Shown: positions 1 through 6,093, counted from the stretch's first letter. The stretch is 8,250 bases of DNA from Chlamydiota bacterium (GCA_011065235.1 JAAKFB010000073.1:1-8250); one strand, 5' to 3'. Notes: a model not told the origin generated them from the sequence alone. Program-made: numbers and translations.

Positions 1-96
1 ACCACTAAAGAAATCTAAAACATGATCTCGAAACGTTTCAACATCAAGATTTTTATCGAGATCGGAATACTCGTTTTTTTTACGACTTCTGGTCAT
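1..96 (-). CDS. 5' end of an unidentified gene (partial, runs off left edge)
   Basis: An ATG at 96-94 opens a reading frame that stays open for 32 codons to the window edge. It is preceded by a strong ribosome binding site (AAGGAG, about 7 bases upstream). The visible protein starts MTRSRKKNEYSDLDKN and is very hydrophilic: a basic start (RSRKK) followed by an acidic/asparagine-rich stretch, then FRDHVLDFFSG. No signal peptide or membrane segment is visible, so a cytoplasmic start is likely. I cannot assign a family from 32 residues. It follows the lipase-like gene on the same strand after 108 bases, but it has its own candidate promoter and a hairpin that covers the ribosome binding site, so it is probably controlled separately. 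The good start context makes the gene itself fairly secure; its function is unknown. Confidence 0.7.
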   Translation of the reverse strand, partial: MTRSRKKNEYSDLDKNLDVETFRDHVLDFFSG

Positions 97-99
97 TTG

Positions 100-135
100 G
101 TTCTCCTTTTGTGAATGACTTCATAAAAGGAGAAC
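100..135 (-). promoter_or_regulatory. SD-sequestering hairpin in the leader of the left-edge gene
   Basis: Bases 100-110 (GTTCTCCTTTT) and 125-135 (AAAAGGAGAAC) are a perfect 11-bp inverted repeat. The intervening 14 bases extend the stem: TGAA (112-115) pairs with TTCA (120-123) around a TGAC loop, with one mismatch at 111/124. In the minus-strand transcript the 3' arm is the one containing AAGGAG, the ribosome binding site of the ATG at 96. Folding would therefore bury the ribosome binding site. No U-run follows either arm, so it is not an intrinsic terminator. It could be an RNA thermometer, a protein- or RNA-controlled translational switch, or alternatively a DNA operator for a dimeric repressor. 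Confidence 0.65.
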
Positions 136-146
136 TAGTCCTAAAT

Positions 147-155
147 ATTTTATCA
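147..155 (-). promoter_or_regulatory. Candidate extended -10 promoter for the left-edge gene
   Basis: On the minus strand the sequence TGATAAAAT (155-147) fits an extended -10 (TG-N-TAAAAT). No good -35 is seen at 16-18 bases. Transcription from it would begin near 140, so nearly the whole leader would be the 100-135 hairpin. This is a pattern match only. Confidence 0.3.
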
Positions 156-168
156 AGTATTTCTTGTT

Positions 169-186
169 AAAAGGCCCTGCCCTTTT
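169..186 (-). terminator. Weak hairpin after the lipase-like gene, possible terminator
   Basis: On the minus strand AAAAGG (186-181) can pair with CCTTTT (174-169) around a 6-base loop, 19 bases past the lipase stop codon. The stem is only 6 bp, and the Us belong to the stem rather than forming a trailing run. It is at best a weak terminator. Confidence 0.2.
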
Positions 187-204
187 TCCAGAGCCGATTT
201 ACTA

Positions 205-1314
205 TCACTCTCTGGATTGGTTTTCTAAAGGGACATCGACAGCGGTCATTTTGAAGAGGGGCTGCACGGAAATGAGAGTGACGTGAGATTCGATTACCCC
301 CATGGGGTGATCAAGAGTGAGTTCCCAAACATTAGTGAGCAAAAGCCCGATTTGGGAGACAAAATCTCCCTGGTTCACATAAACGACATGTGGAGGACGC
401 TTTTTTTCAGGCAGTGCCTTCCATTCGTCTAAGACCTCATCCGAAATCCCCGGAGGATTAAATGCGACAGATTTCGCATCCATGTTGAGAAGATCATATT
501 CGTAGATCAACGTGTAGATAACAAACACTCCTCCTAAGCTGAACCCGATGACACGGGCTGGCTTTTCATTCTTTTTCATCTTTTCTAGCCAAGCACGGAT
601 CTCTTTTCGAGCACGTAAATAGGTCGTATGACCCGTTCCTGTCGTATCTAGGTCACTTAAAATGGATGCCCAGCCCTTTTCAGAGGTGAGATTGAGATCG
701 GTTCCCCTATAGAGAAGAAGCGGCGTGCCACTGCCCTTTTTTTCAGGGACAAGCCCAAATGCGGGCATCCCATGCCACAGATCTATCACAGCATCTATGA
801 TATAAGTCTCTTTTTCAGATATTTGAATTTTCATCCCCTTTTTCAGGGGGCGATATGCCATTACCTTGGCGAGAATTTCATCTTGGGTGAAATTGTGATC
901 CTCGGAAGGAGGAAGGGTTTTTAAAACACAATTGGTCACTTCAATATCGCGCGTGGCATCTGTGACAATCCCCACAATGGGATGATAGATCGAAAAATAG
1001 CCATAATTTTCATCGAACTGAAAAAGCTCGGGAGTTTTGACTTGAAACACCTTCTGATCTAGAGGGCTGGCTAAATGGTAAGGCTGATTTTTGGGGGAAA
1101 GGGTCCATGTCAGTAATTTATCCCAACTCTTGATAGCTTTTACACGCATTTCACCCATTCTTTTCACTTCTTCGGGTTCATTGAGAAGGCCCGGGCACCT
1201 ATCTTGATCCTGAGCAAAGCTACTCTGAAATGATCCAAGACAAAGCAGGAGCAAAAGCTTCAAATAGCTGAGAGCCCCTCGTTTCCAAATCAAGAATTTG
1301 AATTTCTTTTTCAT
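205..1314 (-). CDS. Secreted class-3-lipase-like alpha/beta hydrolase
   Basis: A predicted exported serine hydrolase of 369 aa, probably acting on lipid esters in the periplasm or outside the cell. An N-terminal signal peptide is clear: basic MKKKFKFLIWKR, hydrophobic LKLLLLLCLGSF, and a likely cut after SFA at residue 34. The nucleophile elbow GFSLGG puts the serine near residue 259. RGTD at 203-206 resembles the RGT strand of fungal-type (class 3) lipases. Candidate triad partners are the Asp in NQGDFVS (about 317) and the His in ESHVTL (about 344). The gene starts inside the 3' end of the sulfatase-fold gene, overlapping it by about 95 bases, so it is probably co-transcribed and translationally coupled. 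The ATG at 1314 lacks a ribosome binding site. A TTG at 1263, preceded by GAGGGG, would give a shorter but still complete signal peptide. Substrate is unknown. Confidence 0.72.
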   Translation of the reverse strand: MKKKFKFLIWKRGALSYLKLLLLLCLGSFQSSFAQDQDRCPGLLNEPEEVKRMGEMRVKAIKSWDKLLTWTLSPKNQPYHLASPLDQKVFQVKTPELFQFDENYGYFSIYHPIVGIVTDATRDIEVTNCVLKTLPPSEDHNFTQDEILAKVMAYRPLKKGMKIQISEKETYIIDAVIDLWHGMPAFGLVPEKKGSGTPLLLYRGTDLNLTSEKGWASILSDLDTTGTGHTTYLRARKEIRAWLEKMKKNEKPARVIGFSLGGVFVIYTLIYEYDLLNMDAKSVAFNPPGISDEVLDEWKALPEKKRPPHVVYVNQGDFVSQIGLLLTNVWELTLDHPMGVIESHVTLISVQPLFKMTAVDVPLENQSRE

Positions 1315-3040
1315 TACTAACGCGAAAGTGCAATTTCTCTTTATCTTGATAAATGACAAATTCATTCGGATCCCGACTTCCATTATAGCGGCCGGTAATC
1401 GAATATGGCCATTTTTCTACATCGAAGATCGATTCTCCATCAAAGATCTCTTTGGGAAAATTCTCATCTCCAAGCAAATAATGCAAAAATGTAGGGAAGA
1501 TATCAATATGTGATGCCATTGAACAAACATTTTGCGTCCTATCGTTAAATTTAAAGAACAGAGGAACATGTGTTTGCATATCGCTCAGATTCGATGCGTG
1601 AAATAGATGCCCCTCTTCGTAAAATTCCTCTCCATGATCTCCCGTGACCGCAATCACGGCCTCATCCCATTTTCCTGATTTTTGCATCGCTTCTTTAAAT
1701 TCCCCAAAAAGAGAATCGACAAAGTGAATGGAATTGCGATAGCGGTTTTTGAGAGATTCTAAGCTTTTTTTGGAGAATGCCATTTTAAGATGGTTGATAT
1801 CAGATAGGTAAGGATGGAATTTTGCTTCGTGATCTTCAGGCCAACTATAATCAAAATGGGTCGAATCTAAGAAAATAAGATAGCAATTGCCTCCTTCATT
1901 GGGATCTGACGAGACCGCTTCGATGAGTTTTGCTACCGCTTTTTGATCATTCTCACAAGAACGGATGTGATGGTCGCTTGGATAGGAGTGTTTTGAATCT
2001 AATAATTGATTTTCTGCTCCAAAAATCCGTTGATCCATTTGGTAGTAGTCCAAGTGAGAAGAAGAAAATAAGTGAATTTGGTACCCCAATTGCTTTAAAC
2101 ATCTAAGGCCCAAACTCCCCTTTTTCCACTTATCTGGAGTGGTCTCAGAAAAATAGAAAGGGAATTTTGAGTAAAAAATCGAAAACCAAGACAGCTGTGT
2201 TCCATTCCCACTGGCAATTCCCACTTCGGGAGATTGATAATCTTGTCGAAACTGACTCAAATTTGGAGCAATCTCTTCAGTTATGAAATCAGAACGCAAA
2301 CTCTCGATCACAAAAACGAAAAGATTGGGTTTATATGCAGTGGGAATCAGCTTCTCAATTTTTTCATCAACTTCTTTTTCAGAGGGAAAGGGTTTTAACT
2401 GATCTCCGAGAGGAACTCGGGATGAACGATGCCAAAGGGAAATGTGCTTCCAAGGGAGCGCTTCGTAGAGCTCTAAGGGATATTTTCCTCGATCTGCATG
2501 CATGAGAAATAAGGGAATGATTCCAAAAGCCAGTACGCATGCACGAAAATTTAGTCTCAGAGGCCTTTTATCGCTCCACCGGTTGCATAATGTATGAAAA
2601 TAAATCCCCCCTCCAATCAGTCCTACTGCTCCGAGTAGAGCGAATATCCATGTTAGAATAGAAATCCGAGAGGCATGGAGCATTTGGATGAAATTTGCCC
2701 AACTCTCTTGGAAGATCAGCCCCAAACCATAAGTGAGTGAAAGGTCCATCAATCGAACGAGAAGAAATTCCAAACCATGAAATAGCAAAAGAACCACTGT
2801 GAATGCTATGTAGCACACCCCGAGCAATTTAGATGCCCGCTGCTTAAAAAATACAGCAAAGAACGCAAGAAGCATGACTTCGAAAAGGCATTGAAAGGAA
2901 GCGTAGCAGAAAAAGGCAAGTTTTTCGTAAAGGCCTCCATTCTCAATGACTTGAACGTGATAGCAGTGAAAAAATGCCATCACGAGGAACAGCATTCCAA
3001 AATAAAAATAATTAACAGGTAAAGGCGTTTGCTTTTTCAT
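1220..3040 (-). CDS. YejM/LtaS-type inner-membrane sulfatase-fold protein
   Basis: A 606-aa membrane enzyme of the alkaline phosphatase/sulfatase superfamily. Five hydrophobic segments (about 11-30, 43-65, 73-95, 128-148, 165-181) precede a soluble periplasmic domain (about 235-540). The metal and catalytic residues of LtaS-type enzymes appear to be present: Glu246 in FVIES, the nucleophile position Thr281 in SGNGTQ, Asp468-His469 in VTGDHGEEF, and His478/His481 in GHLFHAS. The later ASHIDIFPT (509-517) is also typical. Five helices plus a length near 600 resemble E. coli YejM (PbgA/LapC, 586 aa), which senses LPS, more than the Gram-positive LTA synthases. A phosphoglycerol or phosphoethanolamine transferase is the other reading. 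The frame opens just after a sigma70-like promoter (3099-3070) and is followed by the overlapping secreted hydrolase gene. The pair may act on envelope lipids (inference). Confidence 0.8.
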   Translation of the reverse strand: MKKQTPLPVNYFYFGMLFLVMAFFHCYHVQVIENGGLYEKLAFFCYASFQCLFEVMLLAFFAVFFKQRASKLLGVCYIAFTVVLLLFHGLEFLLVRLMDLSLTYGLGLIFQESWANFIQMLHASRISILTWIFALLGAVGLIGGGIYFHTLCNRWSDKRPLRLNFRACVLAFGIIPLFLMHADRGKYPLELYEALPWKHISLWHRSSRVPLGDQLKPFPSEKEVDEKIEKLIPTAYKPNLFVFVIESLRSDFITEEIAPNLSQFRQDYQSPEVGIASGNGTQLSWFSIFYSKFPFYFSETTPDKWKKGSLGLRCLKQLGYQIHLFSSSHLDYYQMDQRIFGAENQLLDSKHSYPSDHHIRSCENDQKAVAKLIEAVSSDPNEGGNCYLIFLDSTHFDYSWPEDHEAKFHPYLSDINHLKMAFSKKSLESLKNRYRNSIHFVDSLFGEFKEAMQKSGKWDEAVIAVTGDHGEEFYEEGHLFHASNLSDMQTHVPLFFKFNDRTQNVCSMASHIDIFPTFLHYLLGDENFPKEIFDGESIFDVEKWPYSITGRYNGSRDPNEFVIYQDKEKLHFRVSNEKEIQILDLETRGSQLFEAFAPALSWIISE

Positions 3041-3069
3041 AGAGAGAATGTCATCGTGCTCTATGATTC

Positions 3070-3099
3070 TCTATAATGTTAAATTAATTTTTGAGTCAA
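3070..3099 (-). promoter_or_regulatory. sigma70-like promoter for the sulfatase-lipase operon
   Basis: The minus strand carries TTGACT (3099-3094) and TATAGA (3075-3070), separated by 18 bases. Transcription would start near 3062, giving a leader of about 22 bases without a clear Shine-Dalgarno. The -35 box overlaps the stop codon (3098-3096) of the preceding gene, so upstream read-through is also possible. Confidence 0.45.
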
Positions 3100-3887
3100 T
3101 TGCGATTACGGGTTTTTGCCATGAGATATACCACAAGTCCTTCAAAATCATTATAATTTACATAAGCTTGCAAATCTTCTTTTTTGACATTTAGACTTTC
3201 TGCTAATCCGGGAATATAGGCATTAATATTATTTGCCTTTAATTCCGCAGTAAATCTTTGTGAAAACCCATCGATAAATCCATTCCATTTGAAGCTACTG
3301 CTTCGAATTTGATGCATACAATAAACCAGGCGGGGATCTGAAAAGACAGTGCCTATAAAGCGAACAGGATGGACATAGCTAATATCATGACCGAGACGCT
3401 CGAGGTATTTTTTTTCAAATAGCAACTTAAAAACATTGTCTTCAGCAAGTGTCCCCAAAAGCAGTCCTATTTTTTGCTTTTCCTCGGCACTCAATGGCAG
3501 CGTTTCATAGGGGTTTGGTTCAGCTTTAGGAGTTTCTGCCATTGTCGTAGCCGGTTTTTCCACCAATTGAGCCAAATCTTCAACTTGTGGCTGAAGTTCT
3601 TCTTCTATTTCTTCTTCAGAACTTTGGGATTGTAAGATCTGAGCCGTTTCTTTTTCGACAATTCCCTCTAGAGAAACCACGGGTTCTAATTCCAATTTCT
3701 GCTCTTCTAAGATTTCAATGGCTGTATCTTCATTTACCTCTTCAACATATTCAGGCATTTCTTCTTTACTTTCGGGAACTAACGTGATTTCTTGCTCTGA
3801 AAATAAGAGGGTTTCTATCGGCTCAATACTTGTCTCTTGGTTGGCAACAAATAAAGCTGCCAGCGATATCGCAATCAGCGTTTTCAT
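3096..3887 (-). CDS. Secreted acidic protein with disordered linker and unknown C-terminal domain
   Basis: I do not recognise this 263-aa protein. The ATG at 3887 is chosen over an upstream ATG because AAGGAG sits about 6 bases before it and the protein then begins with a signal-like segment (MKTLIAISLAALFVANQ). Residues 17-109 are strongly acidic and low in complexity, rich in Glu, Val, Leu, Ser and Gln, and predicted disordered. A Pro/Ala/Thr-rich stretch (about 110-128) links to a mixed C-terminal domain (about 129-263) with aromatic and basic residues, including FIGTVFSDPRLVYCMHQIR. The layout suggests a periplasmic or exported protein whose C-terminal domain is tethered by a flexible negatively charged arm. 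It is divergent from the secreted gene at 3995 and may share control with it. It could be a secreted effector, but nothing here proves that. Confidence 0.7.
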   Translation of the reverse strand: MKTLIAISLAALFVANQETSIEPIETLLFSEQEITLVPESKEEMPEYVEEVNEDTAIEILEEQKLELEPVVSLEGIVEKETAQILQSQSSEEEIEEELQPQVEDLAQLVEKPATTMAETPKAEPNPYETLPLSAEEKQKIGLLLGTLAEDNVFKLLFEKKYLERLGHDISYVHPVRFIGTVFSDPRLVYCMHQIRSSSFKWNGFIDGFSQRFTAELKANNINAYIPGLAESLNVKKEDLQAYVNYNDFEGLVVYLMAKTRNRN

Positions 3888-3893
3888 TAGAGA

Positions 3894-3915
3894 CTCCTTC
3901 CATTCAAATATAGCA
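3894..3915 (-). promoter_or_regulatory. Extended -10 promoter and Shine-Dalgarno of the acidic secreted protein
   Basis: On the minus strand TGC-TATATT (3915-3907) matches an extended -10, and AAGGAG (3899-3894) is the ribosome binding site for the ATG at 3887. A transcript from this promoter would start near 3900, just ahead of the Shine-Dalgarno. No convincing -35 is visible. The Shine-Dalgarno is firm; the promoter is tentative. Confidence 0.4.
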
Positions 3916-3965
3916 TGAAAGACTACCATATCGACTTTTCGAATTTGTAGACAATTTTTTTTCAA

Positions 3966-3981
3966 CCCCTTAAAAAAGGGG
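3966..3981 (+). promoter_or_regulatory. Small inverted repeat beside the ribosome binding site at 3982-3989
   Basis: CCCCTT (3966-3971) and AAGGGG (3976-3981) are a perfect 6-bp inverted repeat around AAAA, directly abutting the purine-rich ribosome binding site GAGAGGAGG of the gene at 3995. A run of eight Ts precedes it rather than follows it on this strand, so it is not a terminator for plus-strand transcripts. It may modulate initiation or be a small operator between the divergent genes. Confidence 0.3.
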
Positions 3982-3994
3982 AGAGGAGGCCTGC

Positions 3995-4369
3995 ATGTTT
4001 TTTATTGCCATTTGCACAGCATTTGCCACTCTTCTATCTATGGAAGAAGAGGTGGTCTTTTTTCAGGACGATTCTTTGGATCAATCCCTACAGGAAGATT
4101 GCGCTCCCCCCTCTGCCAGAGAGGAAAAAGACCTTTTTTCCCAAATTAGCATGGAGAGCCGGCGGCTTTACAACTCTTTAGACTGCGAGGGGAAAAACCG
4201 GGCTCTCGAGCTTTCTCACAAATATCAACATAAAAATGAAGCTATCCAAGAAGCAGCTAAAGAAATGGGGAAAAGACAACAGGATCATTATCCCTACCAA
4301 CAAGATTACCAAAAACAATTAGAAGATCGTTCTAAACAAGACAATTATGATAATAAATACGGCCATTAG
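3995..4369 (+). CDS. Small secreted helical protein, unknown function
   Basis: A 124-aa protein I do not recognise. The start is well supported: GGAGG lies 5 bases upstream of the ATG. The first 15 residues (MFFIAICTAFATLLS) form a short signal-like hydrophobic stretch, followed by an acidic segment (EEEVVFFQDDSLDQS). Residues about 45-95 look alpha-helical and charged (LFSQISMESRRLYNSL, RALELSHKYQHKNEAIQE), possibly coiled. The tail (about 94-124) is rich in Gln, Tyr, Asp, Asn and Lys and probably disordered. It is divergent from the acidic secreted protein at 3887, with 107 bases between the starts, and 36 bases upstream of the 130-aa gene on the same strand. An exported structural or effector-like protein fits, but this is only inference. 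Confidence 0.65.
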   Translation: MFFIAICTAFATLLSMEEEVVFFQDDSLDQSLQEDCAPPSAREEKDLFSQISMESRRLYNSLDCEGKNRALELSHKYQHKNEAIQEAAKEMGKRQQDHYPYQQDYQKQLEDRSKQDNYDNKYGH

Positions 4370-4397
4370 TTGATTTAATAATATAAAAAATGATAAT
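4370..4397 (+). promoter_or_regulatory. Candidate promoter placing transcription start at the next ATG
   Basis: TTGATT (4370-4375) and GATAAT (4392-4397) are separated by 16 A/T-rich bases, immediately after the stop codon of the preceding gene. The expected start of transcription (about 4404) is within a few bases of the ATG at 4406, which lacks any Shine-Dalgarno. This would make the next gene leaderless or nearly so. Confidence 0.4.
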
Positions 4398-4405
4398 ACT
4401 TAATT

Positions 4406-4798
4406 ATGAGTCTGCGTGTTTTTTTATTTGGAGAAGCCGAAAAAGGGGATATGTGCTCCCCATTGCGGCTTGAAAACCTAGTTGATCTCGCCGAGCGCCT
4501 AGGAAATCCCCCAAGCGATAGCATTGGTATCGACTATGCTGTTCAAACTCTGCTCTTTAAGCATGAGTTGATTTATTACCGAATTGCTGAAGAAGGCTTT
4601 AGCCATAAGGATTATATGCGTGGTGTAAAGCTGCTTTACAATTACGGGAGAAAAATGAACTTATCTGCCATTTGCCTTCCAGGAGTCGGAGATCGTCGCA
4701 TTATTGAATCTCTTGGTCCTTTTTGCCAACAAATTAATGCTCTGCTCGTATTCACTGAGAAAGATCTCTACGACTACTTAACAGGCTCAAAGTATTGA
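4406..4798 (+). CDS. Conserved-looking 130-aa cytoplasmic protein of unknown function
   Basis: A compact 130-aa protein without signal peptide or membrane segment. It opens with a beta-strand-like MSLRVFLFGEAEKGD and continues with mixed helices and strands (ENLVDLAERLG, LLFKHELIYYRIAEEG, YMRGVKLLYNYGRK, LSAICLPGVGD, LLVFTEKDLYDYL). This looks like a well-folded alpha/beta domain, but I do not recognise the family. The ATG at 4406 lacks a ribosome binding site. An internal ATG at 4451 has AAGGGG just ahead but would remove the first strand, so the upstream start is preferred. Its 3' end overlaps the 3' end of ahpC by 25 bases on the opposite strand. Chlamydial ahpC may also have a small hypothetical neighbour (from memory, uncertain), so synteny could help place it. 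Confidence 0.7.
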   Translation: MSLRVFLFGEAEKGDMCSPLRLENLVDLAERLGNPPSDSIGIDYAVQTLLFKHELIYYRIAEEGFSHKDYMRGVKLLYNYGRKMNLSAICLPGVGDRRIIESLGPFCQQINALLVFTEKDLYDYLTGSKY

Positions 4799-5367
4799 AG
4801 AAGCCCCTCTTGGGTAGGTTTCATCGATTTTGCCCCTGCAGTCCAATTCGCAGGGCAGACTTCCCCATGTTTCTCATGGAAAATCAAAGCGTCTAACAAA
4901 CGCAATGCTTCGTCAACAGAGCGGCCGATCGGCAAGTCATTGACCAGCTGATGGCGAATGATCCCTTGTTTATCGATCAGAAACTGCCCCCGATAAGCGA
5001 GCCCCTCATCTTCTTTCAAGACATGGTAATTCCTTGAGATATCTTTGTTTAGATCCGAAACGATGGGGTATTCAACTCCTGCAATCCCTCCTTGAGACTT
5101 GGGTTGATTGATCCAAGCTGCGTGAGTATACCAACTATCGACCGAACATCCAACGATTTGAGCACCTCTTTTATGAAATTCTTCCAATTTATCTTGAAAA
5201 GCATGGAGTTCTGTCGGGCAAACAAACGTAAAATCAAGAGGATAGAAAAAAAATAGGATATATTTTCCTTTCAAATCATCCAGTGAAAATTCATCGATAA
5301 TTTTCCCTTTTACAACTGCTTTTGTTTTGAAATGCGGGGCGTTTTTCCCGATGAGCAAACTAGACAT
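4774..5367 (-). CDS. ahpC: AhpC-family typical 2-Cys peroxiredoxin
   Basis: A thiol peroxidase of 197 aa that reduces hydrogen peroxide, organic peroxides and peroxynitrite in the cytoplasm. The active site is textbook: Pro43, Thr47 and peroxidatic Cys50 in FYPLDFTFVCPTE, Arg126 in YRGQF, and resolving Cys171 in GEVCPANW. Length matches typical 2-Cys enzymes. A GGIAG segment (93-97) and a C-terminal YF (192-193) resemble the GGLG and YF motifs of easily over-oxidised (sensitive) forms, although the GGLG match is imperfect. The ribosome binding site (GGAGG, 9 bases before the ATG) lies in the last codons of the hydrolase gene, whose stop is 5 bases upstream, so the two are co-translated from one mRNA. 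No AhpF or thioredoxin reductase gene is visible, so the reductant must be encoded elsewhere. Confidence 0.95.
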   Translation of the reverse strand: MSSLLIGKNAPHFKTKAVVKGKIIDEFSLDDLKGKYILFFFYPLDFTFVCPTELHAFQDKLEEFHKRGAQIVGCSVDSWYTHAAWINQPKSQGGIAGVEYPIVSDLNKDISRNYHVLKEDEGLAYRGQFLIDKQGIIRHQLVNDLPIGRSVDEALRLLDALIFHEKHGEVCPANWTAGAKSMKPTQEGLLQYFEPVK

Positions 5368-5372
5368 ACAAT

Positions 5373-6008
5373 TTATCCTCCAAAGTATTTTTTAGCTTCT
5401 TTCAGCCATTCTTCTTTCCCAATCGTCGTCTCCTCGCCATGCCCAGGGATTACGCGAGTATTTGGGGGCAAGAGAGAGAGTATTTTTAGAGAATCCCACA
5501 TTTTTGCAGGTACAGATGTAGGAAAACTCAAGTTGCCAATGGTCCCTTTAAAAAGGGTATCTCCTGAAATCAAGACGTTTTCGCTTTCTAAATAGAAGCA
5601 GACCCCGCCTGGCGTATGACCCGGTGTATGGATCACCTTAAGGGTAAGCTCTCCCAGCTTGATTTCTTGTCCGTCTTCCAAAAAATGATCGGGTTCCACG
5701 GGGGGAACCTCGATTAAAAGAGGAAGCCCATCAGATCCAGGTTTTTTTAGATTTTCTTCATCAAGTTTATGTACGTAGACAGGGATGTTTAGTTTCTCTT
5801 TTAAGGAGGCCGCAGCTGCGGTGTGATCCCAATGAGAATGGGTAAGAAGGAGCATTTCGATATCAAGCTCGAGCTCCTCAATTCTCTTGAAAAGTTGATC
5901 TCCACTATCAGCTGGAGCATCGATAATCGCCCCTTTGTGGGTTTGCATACAAGCTAAAAGAATGCAATTCGTGAGCGCAGGACCGCTGCAATAGACTTCT
6001 AAAAACAT
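5373..6008 (-). CDS. Glyoxalase II-like metallo-beta-lactamase-fold hydrolase
   Basis: A 211-aa soluble metallohydrolase. The metal site is complete: His57, His59, Asp61 and His62 in THSHWDH, His131 in HTPGHTPGG, Asp150 in SGDTLF, and His190 in PGHGEET. The N-terminus (MFLEVYCSGPALTNCILL) matches the usual opening of the family and fixes the ATG at 6008; a longer frame would run through the tRNA. The family includes thioester hydrolases such as hydroxyacylglutathione hydrolase and persulfide dioxygenases, and the short length lacks the extra C-terminal domain of classical glyoxalase II. It heads a two-gene unit with ahpC, which suggests thiol or reactive-carbonyl detoxification (inference). 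No Shine-Dalgarno is present, because the base before the ATG is the last base of tRNA-Arg. Confidence 0.88.
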   Translation of the reverse strand: MFLEVYCSGPALTNCILLACMQTHKGAIIDAPADSGDQLFKRIEELELDIEMLLLTHSHWDHTAAAASLKEKLNIPVYVHKLDEENLKKPGSDGLPLLIEVPPVEPDHFLEDGQEIKLGELTLKVIHTPGHTPGGVCFYLESENVLISGDTLFKGTIGNLSFPTSVPAKMWDSLKILSLLPPNTRVIPGHGEETTIGKEEWLKEAKKYFGG

Positions 6009-6082
6009 CGCACCGGAGAGGATTCGAACCTCTGACCTCACGGTTCGTAGCCGTGTGCTCTATCCAGCTAAGCTACCGGTGC
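6009..6082 (-). tRNA. tRNA-Arg (anticodon ACG)
   Basis: A full cloverleaf is seen on the minus strand. The acceptor stem pairs GCACCGG (6082-6076) with CCGGTGC (6016-6010), with discriminator G at 6009. The anticodon stem CACGG/CCGTG flanks the loop CTACGAA, with anticodon ACG at 6048-6046. The variable loop is AGGTC, and the T arm pairs AGAGG with CCTCT around TTCGAAT. CCA is not encoded; the next bases are the ATG of the hydrolase gene. ACG would be edited to ICG by TadA to read CGU, CGC and CGA codons. Confidence 0.97.
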
Positions 6083-6093
6083 AAAAGTCTGCC

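Noticed and set aside
2568..2816. 82-aa frame inside the sulfatase-fold gene on the same strand
   Set aside because: It is an off-frame reading of the conserved membrane domain, with no start context or recognisable content.
3888..3965. Longer N-terminus of the acidic secreted protein starting at 3965
   Set aside because: The ATG at 3887 has AAGGAG at correct spacing and starts a signal peptide directly. The upstream codons cover the likely promoter.
6009..6041. Extension of the hydrolase N-terminus through the tRNA-Arg gene
   Set aside because: The extra residues are only the tRNA read as codons. The family's usual N-terminus begins exactly at the ATG 6008, and the cloverleaf is complete.
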